From Persicaria tinctoria (lineage: Eukaryota; Streptophyta; Magnoliopsida; Caryophyllales; Polygonaceae), in the NCBI GenBank assembly GCA_037127255.1, contig JBANSL010000004.1, forward strand, positions 16,189,967-16,253,966: 64,000 bases of DNA. Direction: 5' to 3'. This document shows, piece by piece, positions 43,561 to 54,684 of this stretch. Every line of letters starts with the position of its first letter. Positions within the stretch are counted from its first letter, which is position 1. The notes below the pieces were generated by a model. It made no database searches and was not told the origin of the DNA. It worked only from the letters and a program-made list of their open reading frames with translations. Position numbers and translations under genes: made by a program.

Positions 43561-43830
43561 CTAACAATTATGAATACCTTTAATTAAAGGGTTTTGGAAG
43601 TGTGCCCATGGGAGGTCAAATTGATCTTCTCCGATGTGCTCACCATTGGCCATTCCATTGAGGCGATCTTGTTCTCCACATATGTAGAGAAGGCAACCAA
43701 GTTGCTGATCAGATAGCTCACCTTGGTCTGACTTCGAATTTCACATATTGGAGATCCACCGCGTTGGATTTCATCCGAAAGGACACGTCCTTGAGTTGTG
43801 GTATAACTATAATGGTGGTACAACCGTAGT

Positions 43831-44774
43831 AGACTACCCTAAATCGTTGCATTGTATGAAAAAAATAAACCATTCCAGAGACCAATCAAGTTGGGTGGAT
43901 TTGAATTGTTAAAGTGGTGATGCACTTAACTGACCGGGGTTGTGTGGTGTGGTGGGTTAATTCAAAGGTTGGTTTGTGTGTTTCAATGGCATCAAGAAAA
44001 CATGTTATTCTTAATTGAGTGCCTTGTAAGCGTAGCTAAGTCTTGTATCCATACTCTCCATACCTGTCTCTGTCCTTTCACCTTTGGTGGGCGCATCGCC
44101 ATCGGCATCGATCACCTCCGTCTTCATTTTCAATTGGAGGATGTTCCATGTGGATGTTAAGTATACAGGTACAAAACGTATTCCATCACAAATTGCCCAA
44201 ATATTCTCATAGCAAGTTAACTTAAACTAATACGGAGTAGTGACTCTTTACAGATGACTAATTAGTTTAAGACATTGATAGATAAAAGTGAAATATATAT
44301 TAATTATAAATTACGCACAACAAGGTCTGACGACCTGATCTTCACAGAGAATAAGTTAATTAATTATATATATATATATATATATATACCAATGAAAAGA
44401 ACGGGTAACGAGTAACCCAGAGAGAAAGGGTCGGTCGGTTGATCATTTCATTGCCACTGATTGCTTTAAGCTACCCAACTTGGCCTCTTTCTATCATTAA
44501 TTTCTCAATTCTTAAATTCCGAATAACATTTTACTGGCTTCTAAACAAAACTAATTTATACTCCGTACAATATAATATACTCCCTAGTAATTAATCGATC
44601 TATATATACATTATAAAAATTAAAAATAAATAGATATTTTACTTGGTGATAAAACAACATGTCCATGTAAACCTTTTAGCACAGAGATTCCCCCCCCCCC
44701 CCCCCCCACCCACCCCAAATTAGTATCCATGTTAAATTAAAAGTGAAGTGAAATTTTTGTTTTGCAATTTTTAT
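43831..44774. other. Intergenic stretch with simple repeats, no gene seen
   Basis: Contains a (TA)n microsatellite at about 44363-44388 and a run of about 17 C at 44690-44707. No coding or structural RNA signal. Confidence 0.55.
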
Positions 44775-44845
44775 ATTTTTTTTTTGTTGAACAAATGAGG
44801 GCAGAAACCCCCACCCATTTATATTAGAAACAAAGGGAGAAAGTT

Positions 44846-47610
44846 AAACATTACAGGCCAAAGCGGGAGGAGCTCCAAGAGCATCCAATAGCAGAAACTC
44901 ACGAGAACAATCCGGAACATTGTCTAAAATAGCACAACCAAGGGGAAAACCAAAGGCAGACCGAGCGATGGAATCGGCAAGTCTGTTGCCTTCACGGTAT
45001 AAGTATGACGGAATTGAATAGACCAATCCCTACTAAGGAAGCCATGGCAGTAGAACACCAGGCTAGCACAGCTGTGCGGCGGCAGGACCCCATCCTTCAA
45101 CAAATTAATGGCCACCTCCGAGTCGGATTCACAAATAACCTTCTTGAAACCCCCAGACCAGGCCACCTCTAGGCCTTTTGCAATCGCCCAGAGCTCGGCG
45201 TTAATGACAGAACAAACCCCAATGTTGACGGCGAAACCAGTAAGCCACACTCCATGCTCGTTGCGAATCACTCCTTCTCCCGCAGCAGTTCCGGAGTCCT
45301 GAACCGACCCATCCGTGTTCAATTTCACCCATCCCTCCTTGTGCAGGATCCAGCGAACCATACTCGGTTCCTTCGTCGTCTTCCCCGTTTCTTTGGCACG
45401 CTTTTGCTTGGCCGAGACATACTCTTGCACAGCCCTCCGACAACCCTCATGTGACAGCTCCGCCTCCTGGCAACCCCGGAAGACGACGCAATTCCTCTTA
45501 TTCCAGATTCTCCATAACACCACAGCAAAAAACTCCCTCCATTTGACGCCGAGGGACTCCTATTTCTTGAACATGACGTTGCTCCGAATCCAAGCCGCAA
45601 AGGGGAGGGAAAAGAAATCACTCCTTTGTCCTACCCCCACAACCTGTACCCAAAAACTCTTAGCAGTATCGCAATCTCTAAACAAATGAATAAGTGATTC
45701 AACCTGAGTAAGACAGCAAGGACATATCTCGGACTCACCTTGGTGGCGGCGACAACGCTCGAGGTTCGTCATCACCGCCCCTTTAGCCACAGTCCACATA
45801 AAGAACTTGATCTTCTCGCTGGTGTCAAGGCTCCAAACACCCTTGTAGAACCGACTATCCTGAAGCTCATCTCGTCCAGACTCCGGAGCTTAGCATATCC
45901 GGATTTACTTAAGTAGACCTCATCCTCTCTCATGGGCCAACTTAGCGTGTCCTCCCTATCGGTAATGGGTAGGGCAGTAATCTTCAACAGGGTTGATGAG
46001 GGAAGTGCATCAGCGAAGGCCTCCTACCTCCAGTCCTGCAACGGATCCCACATATCGGAGACCAGCGATTCATCATCCGCAAAAGAGGTTGCCGAAGCCA
46101 TGTTCTTCAGGGGCGATTCCTCAATCCAATTGTCCGCCCAGAAACGGATGCTAGTACCGTCCCCGAGACGCCATCGGACATTATCTTTAAGCACAACCGT
46201 TGTGGCCTTCTTAATTCCCTTCCAGACATGAGAGGCACCAGAGGAACTTCCAAGTGCAGTGCTAGCCTATTTGCTGGCAATAACATCCGTCCACAAGCCC
46301 TTCTCATCCTTCAGTAACCTCCATCATAGTTTCGCAACTAGAGCGAGGTTGACATCCTCCATTCGCTTCATTCCCAAACCGCCCAAGTCTTGCGATAAAG
46401 TGAGTTCGTCCCAGGCAACCTTATGTATCCGGCGGTGCTCCGGAGTGGAGCCCCACACGAAACTCCGGCATACCTTTTCGATCATTTTGCACGTGCTAGC
46501 CAGGATAACGAGGGAAGACATGGTGTAGACGAGAATTGCCGAGATCACAGCCCGGGTAATCGTAGTTCGCCTTGCAAAGTTCAAAACCGACATTTTCCAA
46601 CCAGCAAGTTTGTTAGCAAATTTCTCAAAGATAAATGTGTGAAAGTGCCGTTGCTGACAAGCTTGTGGAGGATAGGTATGCCTAGATAGTTCCCCAAATC
46701 GTTAGTGGCGCCAATCCCGCTCTCACATTCGATTCTGGAGTGCAACTCATCGCTAACATTCCTCGAAACAAACACCTTTGACTTCACGAGGCTTACTTTT
46801 TGCCCCGAAGCTGTACAAAACTTCTCCAAACAATAGCGGACGACCCTATTCTGAGCCACCGAGGCCTCCGCAAAAAAAAAGAATATCATCGGCGAAGAAC
46901 ATGTGTGAGAGCTTAGGTCCACCCCTGACAATACTAATCGGCTTCCAGCTACCATCCTCCACATAACTCCCGATGAGGTGACTCATTCTTCCCATACATA
47001 AAATAAATATGTATGGCGAGATGGGATCCCCCTGTTTAATCCCTTTAGACGGAGTAAACCGTGTCGTGGCTTCCCCATTCCAAAGGACCTGCATCCTGGG
47101 CGTCCGAATGCATTCCATGATCCATCCAACCCAGACATTAGGAAAACCTGCACATATCAGAGTATCCTCCACAAAGCTCCAACTAAGACGGTCGTAAGCC
47201 TTCTCAAGATCCAGCTTTAGACACATCCACCCTCTCCTTCCTTGTTTCCTTCTCATCGAGTGCACCACTTCCTGCGCCACCACAATGTTGTCAGAGATAA
47301 AGCGACCCGGGACAAAGCTCCCCTAAGTCGGTCCCACCAAGCTGCTCATGTGAGGCTTGAGCCGCGTCGACATGATCTTGGTGATACCCTTGTAGATAAC
47401 ATTGCATAAACTGATTGGTCTGAACTTCTGGATACACTCCGGCTTGCCTACTTTCGGAAGAAGGGCAATAAGAGTATCGTTCACCCCTAGAGGAAGTTTA
47501 GAGGTTAGAAAGAAATCCCTAACAAACTCCACAACTGATCTACCAACCGTCCCCCAACAATTCTGGAAAAACACAGGTTGAAAGTCGTCAATGCCCGGAG
47601 CTTTATAGGC
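44846..47610 (-). pseudogene. LINE ORF2, reverse transcriptase to RNase H part
   Basis: Reverse transcriptase begins KAPGIDDFQPVFFQNCW (about 47605), with FRPISLCNVIYKGITKI, WMCLKLDLEKAYDRLSW (about 47220), GIKQGDPISPYIFIL and the active site HMFFADDILFF (about 46905). After the thumb come GNYLGIPILHK, ARRTTITRAVISAI and SFVWGSTPEHRRIHKVAWD. The zf-RVT has RRHQGESEICPCCLTQVESLIHLFRDC (about 45740). RNase H follows with WVKLNTDGSVQDSGTAAGEG (about 45320), EGNRLADSIARSAFGF (about 45010), ending ALACNV. Frameshifts near 47325, 46850, 46320, 45990 and 45770 disrupt it. The upstream half lies at 56793-58048. Confidence 0.85.
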
Positions 47611-47615
47611 CCCCA

Positions 47616-49690
47616 TGATGTTAGGAGGAAATCGAGTATGAAATATAACAAAATAGATCAAACCAGATTCAGGCCCACACAAATAAATACAAGACTCCTC
47701 CATTGCAGTAATGGGAAGTCAGGATCGAATCCACGAGGAAGCATGTCAGCAGATCTCAGGTAGCTGTAAATCTCACGGACAAAGCAGCAGAAAGACAGCA
47801 ACACAGAAACAAAGGGGCAGAAACAGAAATAAAACAGAAAAGAACAAACAAAAGCAAAGATCAAAACGAAAACAGAAAAGGCAAAGCAAAGCAGAAACAA
47901 AAGCGAGGACACAGAAGCTACTCGATCTCGAGTAACAGTCCTCTATATCGACTAAGGAGGTCGACAACAGAAACTCAGAAATGAAAGCAGACAACTCGAC
48001 GTAGACAAGTTCGTACTCGATATCGAGTAGAGGCTACTCTGTATCGACCAAAAACTCCTCTGTATCGACTAACAAGACAGAAAACTGTAAATCGCAGATT
48101 CGAACCCAAACTCAGAAATTTGACAGAAATAAACTCAATATGCTAAAAGACTTCCAAAGCCAGGGTATCAACACTACAACGATAACCATGCAAAGTAATA
48201 CATAAAGGCATAAAAGATCATGCTTTCCATCAAATAACTTTCGTTATTAACAAATAGGCATATAGAGGCTTTCGTATAAACCCTAATTGTTACTAACCCT
48301 TTTCACATAATTAATCCAAGTTGCATTAAGATCACTTTCGCTTCAATAATACAAACAAGGATCACCTTCAACTCTCGCAAAAGAATCATGCTCATAGGGA
48401 TAGAAGACGAATTGCACAAAAAGATCTGACCTTTACCGCATCACCTCACATAGCCACCGTCGGGCTCACCCCAACCCCAGAAGTGGGTGGACTACTCACG
48501 CCTCATCGCAATCGCAGACATTGATTGATGAAAAGAACTAAATTGCATTAAAACTAAGTTCAAAGCCTTTACAATCCCGGCAATCCAACTTTCGATGAAT
48601 GCCAAAACCCTAAAAACTTTAGAACTCCTAAACTGTATCTGTGGAACTACTTCTCAAGCTTGTGAATTGAATGATTAAAAACCAGCCCCTAGGGGTTTAT
48701 TTATAGGCTTCTAATCCTCGCTATCCAAGGATAGAATCATCTATCTCTATATCTAAAGGCTTAAAAGATAAATAAAACCAATAAAGGAATTTAATCTAAA
48801 AGGAAAAGATAAATCTAAACTAGGTAAGTCTTCATCATGTTGATAGATCTCCCTTCCATGGATATATGATGATAGATCTCGGCCCACTCGACATCCTTCG
48901 TGCCCAAGGAATCCCAGCTCTACTCGGACTGCTCAAACCGAGTAACGCGGCTCGACATGTCTACTCGATATCGAGTACCAGGGTTCGTCGACTTGGTCTG
49001 GCTGGGTGACTCTGCTCGACAAGGCTCGGAGGTCTGGTCGATATCGAAGACGGCTACTCTGTATCGAGTAGAGGTGGTCTGCGTCTTCGTCCTCGGCTTC
49101 TCGGCTTGGCACAACTCGTCGACTCCGGACATGGCTCCGAAGTGTGGTCGATCTCGACTAGAGGTACTCGAGATCGAATAAGGTTTTGGAGTCGGGTTGC
49201 CTCTGACTCAGTGTCCTCAATCAGCTCTACTCGACCAGGTCTGCTCAGCAAAGTTGGTCGATATCGAGTACGGTCTGCTCGGCAAAGTTGGTCGATATCG
49301 AGTACCCTTTGCTTCAGCTTTCTGCTCTGTTCTTGAAACGCACTTTCCCGATTCCTCGTTTGTCGGATTGACGCATATGACCATGCGTTGGAAAGCTCTT
49401 TTCGAGAGCTACAACTCTCATGAAGACATCAAAGCTTTCTTCAAAATGATGAATGGTGAAAAATGGCGTTTTCTCCAGCTGCAACATCCTTAGCTTCTCC
49501 ATGAGTTTCCTTTAAGCTCCAAAGTGCGTCTGATTTCTGCGAAATATAACAAAAACTTGTGTAGACCTCCATATATTGAAAATAAGTGTAAACTATATAG
49601 ATTATGTATTATTCTAACCCAAATGCATGCAATGTATGCAGAAATCGATATTAAAGTAACTGTAAAACATGGCAAATTAGGCTCACAACA
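47616..49690 (-). repeat. 3' LTR of the Athila-like element (2,075 bp)
   Basis: Plus strand TGATGTTAGGAGGAAATCG.. to ..GGCTCACAACA. It carries many TCGATATCGAGTA-like motifs at 47929-48075 and 48955-49310. Frames within it recur in the other LTR and are not genes. Confidence 0.9.
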
Positions 49691-51166
49691 AACACCCCAT
49701 ACTTAAGCTTGCTTGTCCTAAAGCAATACTTTTAATTGTCATTCAGGGGAAGAAATAAAAAACTCTCAACATCTTAGATTCATTTTCATCTTAGATTAAA
49801 GTAAGTGTAAAACATGGCAAAAGGTACTAGTGTCACAAGTCCATGCATGTGCAAATATAAAAGCAACATCTACTCACAAAAGGAGGGTTATGCAAAAACA
49901 ATTCATGTGACAAAGCATTAATAATCAAGAGGACTCTAATTTAAGCTCAAATAAGGAGTAGAATTGATAAAAGGCTAAAGGTGGGTAATTTTTTTGCAAT
50001 GTGGTGCTAATGATCCGGGGAAATGGAGTACTTTCCAAACTTTCATACCACATTCCTTCTCCATAAGATTCATCACCTTTCATAATGTTTTTTTTCAATA
50101 ATAATGCTTTTACCTCTCTAACCTCAGCACTGCCTTCTCGTGAGTCGCAAACATGGGTGTCATGAATGGCTCCGGATACTTAGTGCTTTGGACTCCTCAC
50201 AATGTGTCCCATCTCTCCAAACTATTATCTCAGAGAGCAGGGTCAATCTACCTTTATCTCCTGAGGTGATTGGATTTTCTTTCACTCATTAAATTTTCCA
50301 TATATTTCAAACAATTTCCTTCCAAACTCCAATAATGATAATCATGACAAACACCATATAACATCTCCATAATGTAAATCATTCTCAACATAATCCCCGG
50401 ATAAGGTAAAGAATGGAAATATTTAGATCATGTGGAGCAATTTACAAAATAAGGCATATTATGGCTTTTGTGTAATGCATAAGCATAGGTAAGGCTAGGA
50501 TTATAACAATATGAGCATTATATGGAAATATAAAGTCCTCCATCATTTTATCATGCAACATGTCAAAAACAACTTCAAATTTTACCTCCTTTCATGGTTT
50601 TCAAGAAATAATGCACTTCATTGTGACTTCCCTTTACTAGGCAATTTCATGTTACATCTCTAATGAATCTAATTTTTGCATCGTCGAGTTCAATAAGGCT
50701 TCCATGACATTATTCAAAATTTTCAATAGGGGTCATTTTTCTCAAAATTTTGGAAAACATGCATATAAGCACATAAGTCAATAATGCATACCAAAATAGC
50801 CATGTATAAGAAATAAACTTTAAATATGCACACATAATGTCAAATATGGCAAATATGCATAATGTAAGCCCTTCCCCCACCCCATACTTAAACATTACAG
50901 TGTCCTCACTGTATAAAAACAAGGGTAAAGAAAGAAACTCACTAGACAGATGTGCAGGGCTTCTAAATTTCGACTAAAAGAATCCTGGGCCGAGTCTGAA
51001 TGTAGCTTGGTTCTATCCATGGACCTGAAAAGTGTAGAAGACATATACCCACAATAGCAAAACTAAAAGTGTTCGAAACAAAAGCAAAACAATGTCCAAA
51101 AAGTCCTAAAAAGTTTATGTACATGCTCTAGATTTTATAGTCGCTAGGCCGACTTTCCATTTATGC
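49691..51166. other. Non-coding internal region of the Athila-like element
   Basis: It begins beside the 3' LTR with a minus-strand AGTATGGGGTGTT purine tract (polypurine primer). The rest is AT-rich with no conserved frame. Long non-coding 3' regions are usual in Athila-like elements. Confidence 0.65.
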
Positions 51167-52045
51167 TCAAGGTGGCATATGCAGGGCCCATGTAGCCTGG
51201 GCCTCAAATAAGACTCCATTCTTGTCCATCAGCTGTAATCCTCCAGAATGGATCTTGTTCACCACGAAAGGCCCCATCCGCTTCTTGTTGAATTTGTTGG
51301 GGAACCAATGATCCTTTGATTTAGAGACATAGAGCTTGTCTCCAACTTCATACTCCTTGGGCTCATCATTGGATATCCTGCATAATCGCACATACCAAGG
51401 CAAACCTCTCCCATGTATAGATAAATCTTTGATGGAAATAGGAGAAGAAAGATCCATACCTTGGCTTACCTTTGTAGAGACGGAATCGGGAACCACGGTA
51501 TTTGGTCGATCTCGACTAGGGTTAGTCGATCTCGATGAGGTTTCAGGTCCTGGTGGTGGCCTGCTCGAGGATGCAGAAGCTGGCGAAGTCGAGGGCTGGT
51601 CGACATCGAGTACACTACTCGATCTCGAGTAGGGTCCTGTTCCTGGTGGCTGCAGCGTCGAGGAGGAAGGATCTGGTGGAGCCGGGTGGTGGTCGATATC
51701 GACAAGCCTGATCGAGATCGAGGAGCCTGGTTCATCTGGTGGTTTCTGTGTCGAGGAAGACGGCGCTGGAAAAACAGGGTCGTGGTCGACATCGACTAGT
51801 CTGGTCGAGATCGAGGACCATTTTGGCTTCGGTGTCGTCAGTGTTGAGGAAGGCAAAGTTGAGTCAGCAGAGGGGTAGTCGACATCGAGTAGTGTGGTCG
51901 ATGTCGAGGAGGATTCTGGCTCTTCGGTGTTGCTGCTCGACGATGCTGGTGCTGGTGGAGGTCTCTGTTTTTGGTCGAGGTCGACTAGGGTTCTCGATGC
52001 CGATGAGCCTTGGTCGATCTTGACCCCATACTTGGTTCCTGTCAA
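51167..52045 (-). CDS. Repetitive Asp/Ser/Pro-rich frame with integrase-tail-like end
   Basis: A 292-codon open frame. The N-terminal two-thirds is repeats of about 30-35 residues built on LVDVDHDP/LVDIDHHP/VLDVDQPS boxes separated by Ser/Pro-rich spacers. The underlying DNA is the same TCGAYNTCGA motif found in the LTRs. The C-terminal part (about 200-292) reads YEVGDKLYVSKSKDHWFPNK, KKRMGPFVVNKIHSGGLQLM, which resembles the end of Gypsy integrases that sits after the catalytic core. It is probably a remnant of pol fused to expanded repeats. The start is uncertain, and whether it is translated is unknown. It lies 70 bp after the Gag-protease stop in a different frame. Confidence 0.55.
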   Translation of the reverse strand: MTGTKYGVKIDQGSSASRTLVDLDQKQRPPPAPASSSSNTEEPESSSTSTTLLDVDYPSADSTLPSSTLTTPKPKWSSISTRLVDVDHDPVFPAPSSSTQKPPDEPGSSISIRLVDIDHHPAPPDPSSSTLQPPGTGPYSRSSSVLDVDQPSTSPASASSSRPPPGPETSSRSTNPSRDRPNTVVPDSVSTKVSQGMDLSSPISIKDLSIHGRGLPWYVRLCRISNDEPKEYEVGDKLYVSKSKDHWFPNKFNKKRMGPFVVNKIHSGGLQLMDKNGVLFEAQATWALHMPP

Positions 52046-52114
52046 GGCATCCGAAAAATAATTAATCCATGACGACTTACCTTGGTCTGTGTCGATTGGA
52101 TTCTCCGTGTTTTC

Positions 52115-54601
52115 CTATAGGATTGCCATGATCTCCTCCACCTGGGTCTCCATGTCCCTCTTTTCCAGCTCCTCAGGGGTCATATTTCTGACCTTGGGTT
52201 CCCCGCAGGTGATGTAGCCAGCTGAGATAGATTTGACCCCTTCCATTGGACCTGTATGCCTTTCAGTTTTATTAATGGAATACTCAATTACCTCATCGCT
52301 GATGTTGAAGGTGAGCACTCCTTTCCTTACGCTTATGTTGGCATCCACCATCGCCAAGAATGGTCTTCCTAAAATAATTGGACAAGCAGGATCTTCTTGC
52401 ATATCAACAACTAAGAAATCAGCAGGGACAAAGAATTTACCTACTTGTACTGGCACATTGTCCACCATGCCTGTTGGGATGACCACAGTGTTGTTGGCCA
52501 TGTAAAGTCTAGCATCCACAGGCTCTTGGGCACCTATCTTAATCTTGGACCAAATTGTTAAAGGCATTATACTTACACTAGCTCCAAGATCACATAAGGC
52601 ATTAATTTTGTATGGACCAAATCCAATAGTTATAGCAAACTTACCTGGATCCGGCCTCTTCTCCAGTATGTCCAAATGGCTGCACTCCTCTGTGATTTCA
52701 GCCATTGATCGCTTTTTGCTCAGAATCTCCTTCAGGAACTTGACATAGGATGGCATTTCATTGAGAGCTTCTGTGAAGGGGATGGTGACGTTGAGCTTCT
52801 GAAGCATCTTGATGAAGCGCTGAAATTTCTTTTCTGCCGGGTCCTTTGGAGATTTTGTGGGGAAAGGCAGCTTCTTTTTCTGAGCCAGAACAGACGTCGG
52901 AGGTGCTGCATCTTTGTCGACTTCGACTAGGGGCTCCTCGACATCGACTACACCCTTGTCGATCTCGACCAGATTTGGTGATGTCGAGTTGCTGTGTGGT
53001 GCAGACGAGGGTTTCTGAAGTTTCTCATCGAGATCGAGTAGGCCCTCCTCGAGATCGACTAGGCCCTGGTCGATGTCGAGGTTCTGGTCATCGTTGTTCT
53101 GCTGCTTTCCGACCTCTGGCTCTTGCAGTTGATGGCCGCTTCTGAGTTTTACAACAGCGATGTGTCCAGTCTTTCCCTTGGGATTTGGTTCTGAAGATCC
53201 AAGGAGCGCACCTGATTGTCTGGGGATTCCCGCTGCTAGTTGACCAATCTGTGTATAAACTGATTTTCTCCATATATCAATTTCCCCAAGCCTAGAGTTG
53301 ACACCTTGCATCTGAGTATAGACGGAGTTGAAGGACTGCCTAGTTTTTGAGTGGTTCCTCCGTATTTTCTCCATGACTGTCTGTATATCATCCTTTTTCT
53401 GGTCCCTTTCCGAATGTCCTGGAGCTCTGTAGGGCGGGGGGTTCCTAGGGACACCTTGGTTCCATTGTGGTTGCTGAAACCTTTGGTCCCCCATGTAGCG
53501 ATTGGGACCCCTTGCGTAAGTTACCTCTTCTTGGTGCTCTGCCAGCCTGACTTGCTCTGTGTGTGGGCACTCAGGAGTGGTGTGCCTTTGCGATCCGCAT
53601 TCAATACAAGGCTGGTTGACAGAGAGATACTTTACTTGTTTGAGGAGCTTCTTATTCTGGTCTCTGTAGTACTGCTCCCTAACATCAGGATCAATCTCCT
53701 TAGGAGGCTCATAGAGGGGCATGTATGGTGCTGGCCTGGCGTATGAGTTCTCTTCATAAGTTGCAGTAGACCCATACTTGTTGTCGTAGTTGGTGAGCTT
53801 CTCTAGCACACCCCATGCGTCACTTGGCGGCATTGTCAGATACTCATAGCGAGTATAATGGTTGATTCTGTCCTTAGTGACTTGATCAAGAGAGTTGAAG
53901 AAGATCTCCTGAATGACGTAGGGTGGCTGTCCATGAGTAGGGCAAGATCGCAGAAGTTCCTTGTAGCGCTCCCATGCCTTTGCCAGCGGTTCCCCTTGCT
54001 TCTGTTTGAAGGCGGTGATTTTCTGGCGGAGATGTGCTGTTTTGACGGGTGGGAAGAATTTGTTCAGAAACTCTTACTCTACTTGGGCCCAGGTTGTGAG
54101 TGATCTTGCTTTTAGCCCTTCAATCCATTTCAGTGCAGGCCCAGCGAAAGACCAACGGAAAAATTTCATCTTGACATATTCCAGGGTTGTACCTTCAACA
54201 ATAGTACGACACATGTCAGAAAAGTTTGTAATATGTTCAAGAGGACACTCATTAAATCTACCATAGAAGGCATTATTTTTAAGCTCTATAAGAAATTGAG
54301 TGCGAATTTCAAAAGAGTTATCAAGGATAAGAATCGCCGATTCAGACACGACGAGAGTTGGGTGCATGTAGTCCTCTGCCGTGGTTGGGTATTGGGCAAG
54401 CTCAGCATGTGCTTGTTCCCTTGCTGCTTTCTCAGCGGCGATAGCAGCATCTTTAGCGGCCAATTCCCTGGTAAGCCTAGCGATCAGCTGTTCCTGTGTC
54501 TCCGCAGCTGCCATGGCTCTTTGCAGTTTAGCTGTGATGTGTAGAAGGCGCTCTGGTTCGTCTAAGCCGTCAAACTCAGGTGGTTGACCAGAACGGCGCA
54601 T
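52115..54601 (-). pseudogene. Athila-like Gag and aspartic protease
   Basis: ATG 54601 opens MRRSGQPPEFDGLDEPERLL, followed by an Ala/Glu-rich coiled coil (about residues 30-70). The Gag core is FIELKNNAFYGRFNE-like, then HITNFSDMC, FRWSFAGPALKWIEGL and, after a stop at about 54074, EFLNKFFPPVKTAHLRQKI. The frame resumes at 53833 (or slightly upstream) with NYDNKYGSTATYEE, a zinc knuckle CIECGSQRHTTPEC (about 53608), a region with LVDLEEGLLDLDEK and LVEIDKGVVDVEEPLVEVD boxes (about 53090-52900), and the protease. The protease has ALCDLGASVSIMPLTIW (about 52590, DLGA in place of DTGA as usual in this lineage) and IILGRPFLAMVDANI (about 52375). TAG at 52115 ends the frame without reverse transcriptase. 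Confidence 0.85.
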
Positions 54602-54663
54602 ACACCTGTAAATTTACTCAAAGAAAAAGTGAGAACTGACTACCTAAGACGCGATTGATAGCT

Positions 54664-54681
54664 TCCCCGGCAACAGCGCCA
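54664..54681 (-). other. Primer-binding site (Asp tRNA type)
   Basis: The minus strand reads TGGCGCTGTTGCCGGGGA, three bases inside the 5' LTR. It matches the TGGCGCCGTTGCCGGGG site typical of Athila-like elements with one mismatch. Confidence 0.85.
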
Positions 54682-54684
54682 ATT

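Larger units (their letters stand above)
37280..43830 (+). pseudogene. LINE 3' fragment (zf-RVT + RNase H), split by a Copia element
   Basis: The left part (37280-38293) shows GKGKTIKFRKDRWLNNG, typical of the region after reverse transcriptase in plant LINEs. The zf-RVT segment is WIWKIDCPPRVKILRKNILDGTLTKTR..CTLCNHSDED, and the RNase H start is FMKLNIDGENVSSVVCAAFGFIIHD with LEVEGDYLTV. Copia D is inserted at 38294. RNase H resumes at about 43561 and ends with REGNQVADQIAHLGLTSNF (about 43680-43740). Several stops and frameshifts (37514, 37697, 37937 and in the tail) show old decay. Reverse transcriptase and endonuclease are missing from the left side. Confidence 0.75.

Noticed and set aside
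44570..44600. CTCCGTAC / ACTCCCTAG near 44.57 kb as Stowaway ends
   Set aside because: Only partial matches to the terminus, no inverse partner and no TA-bounded unit.
47711..49336. Frames inside the Athila-like LTR (for example 47711-47935, 48900-49181)
   Set aside because: They recur in the second LTR only because the LTRs are duplicates, and show no protein family; low-complexity Lys/Gln or motif-derived sequence.
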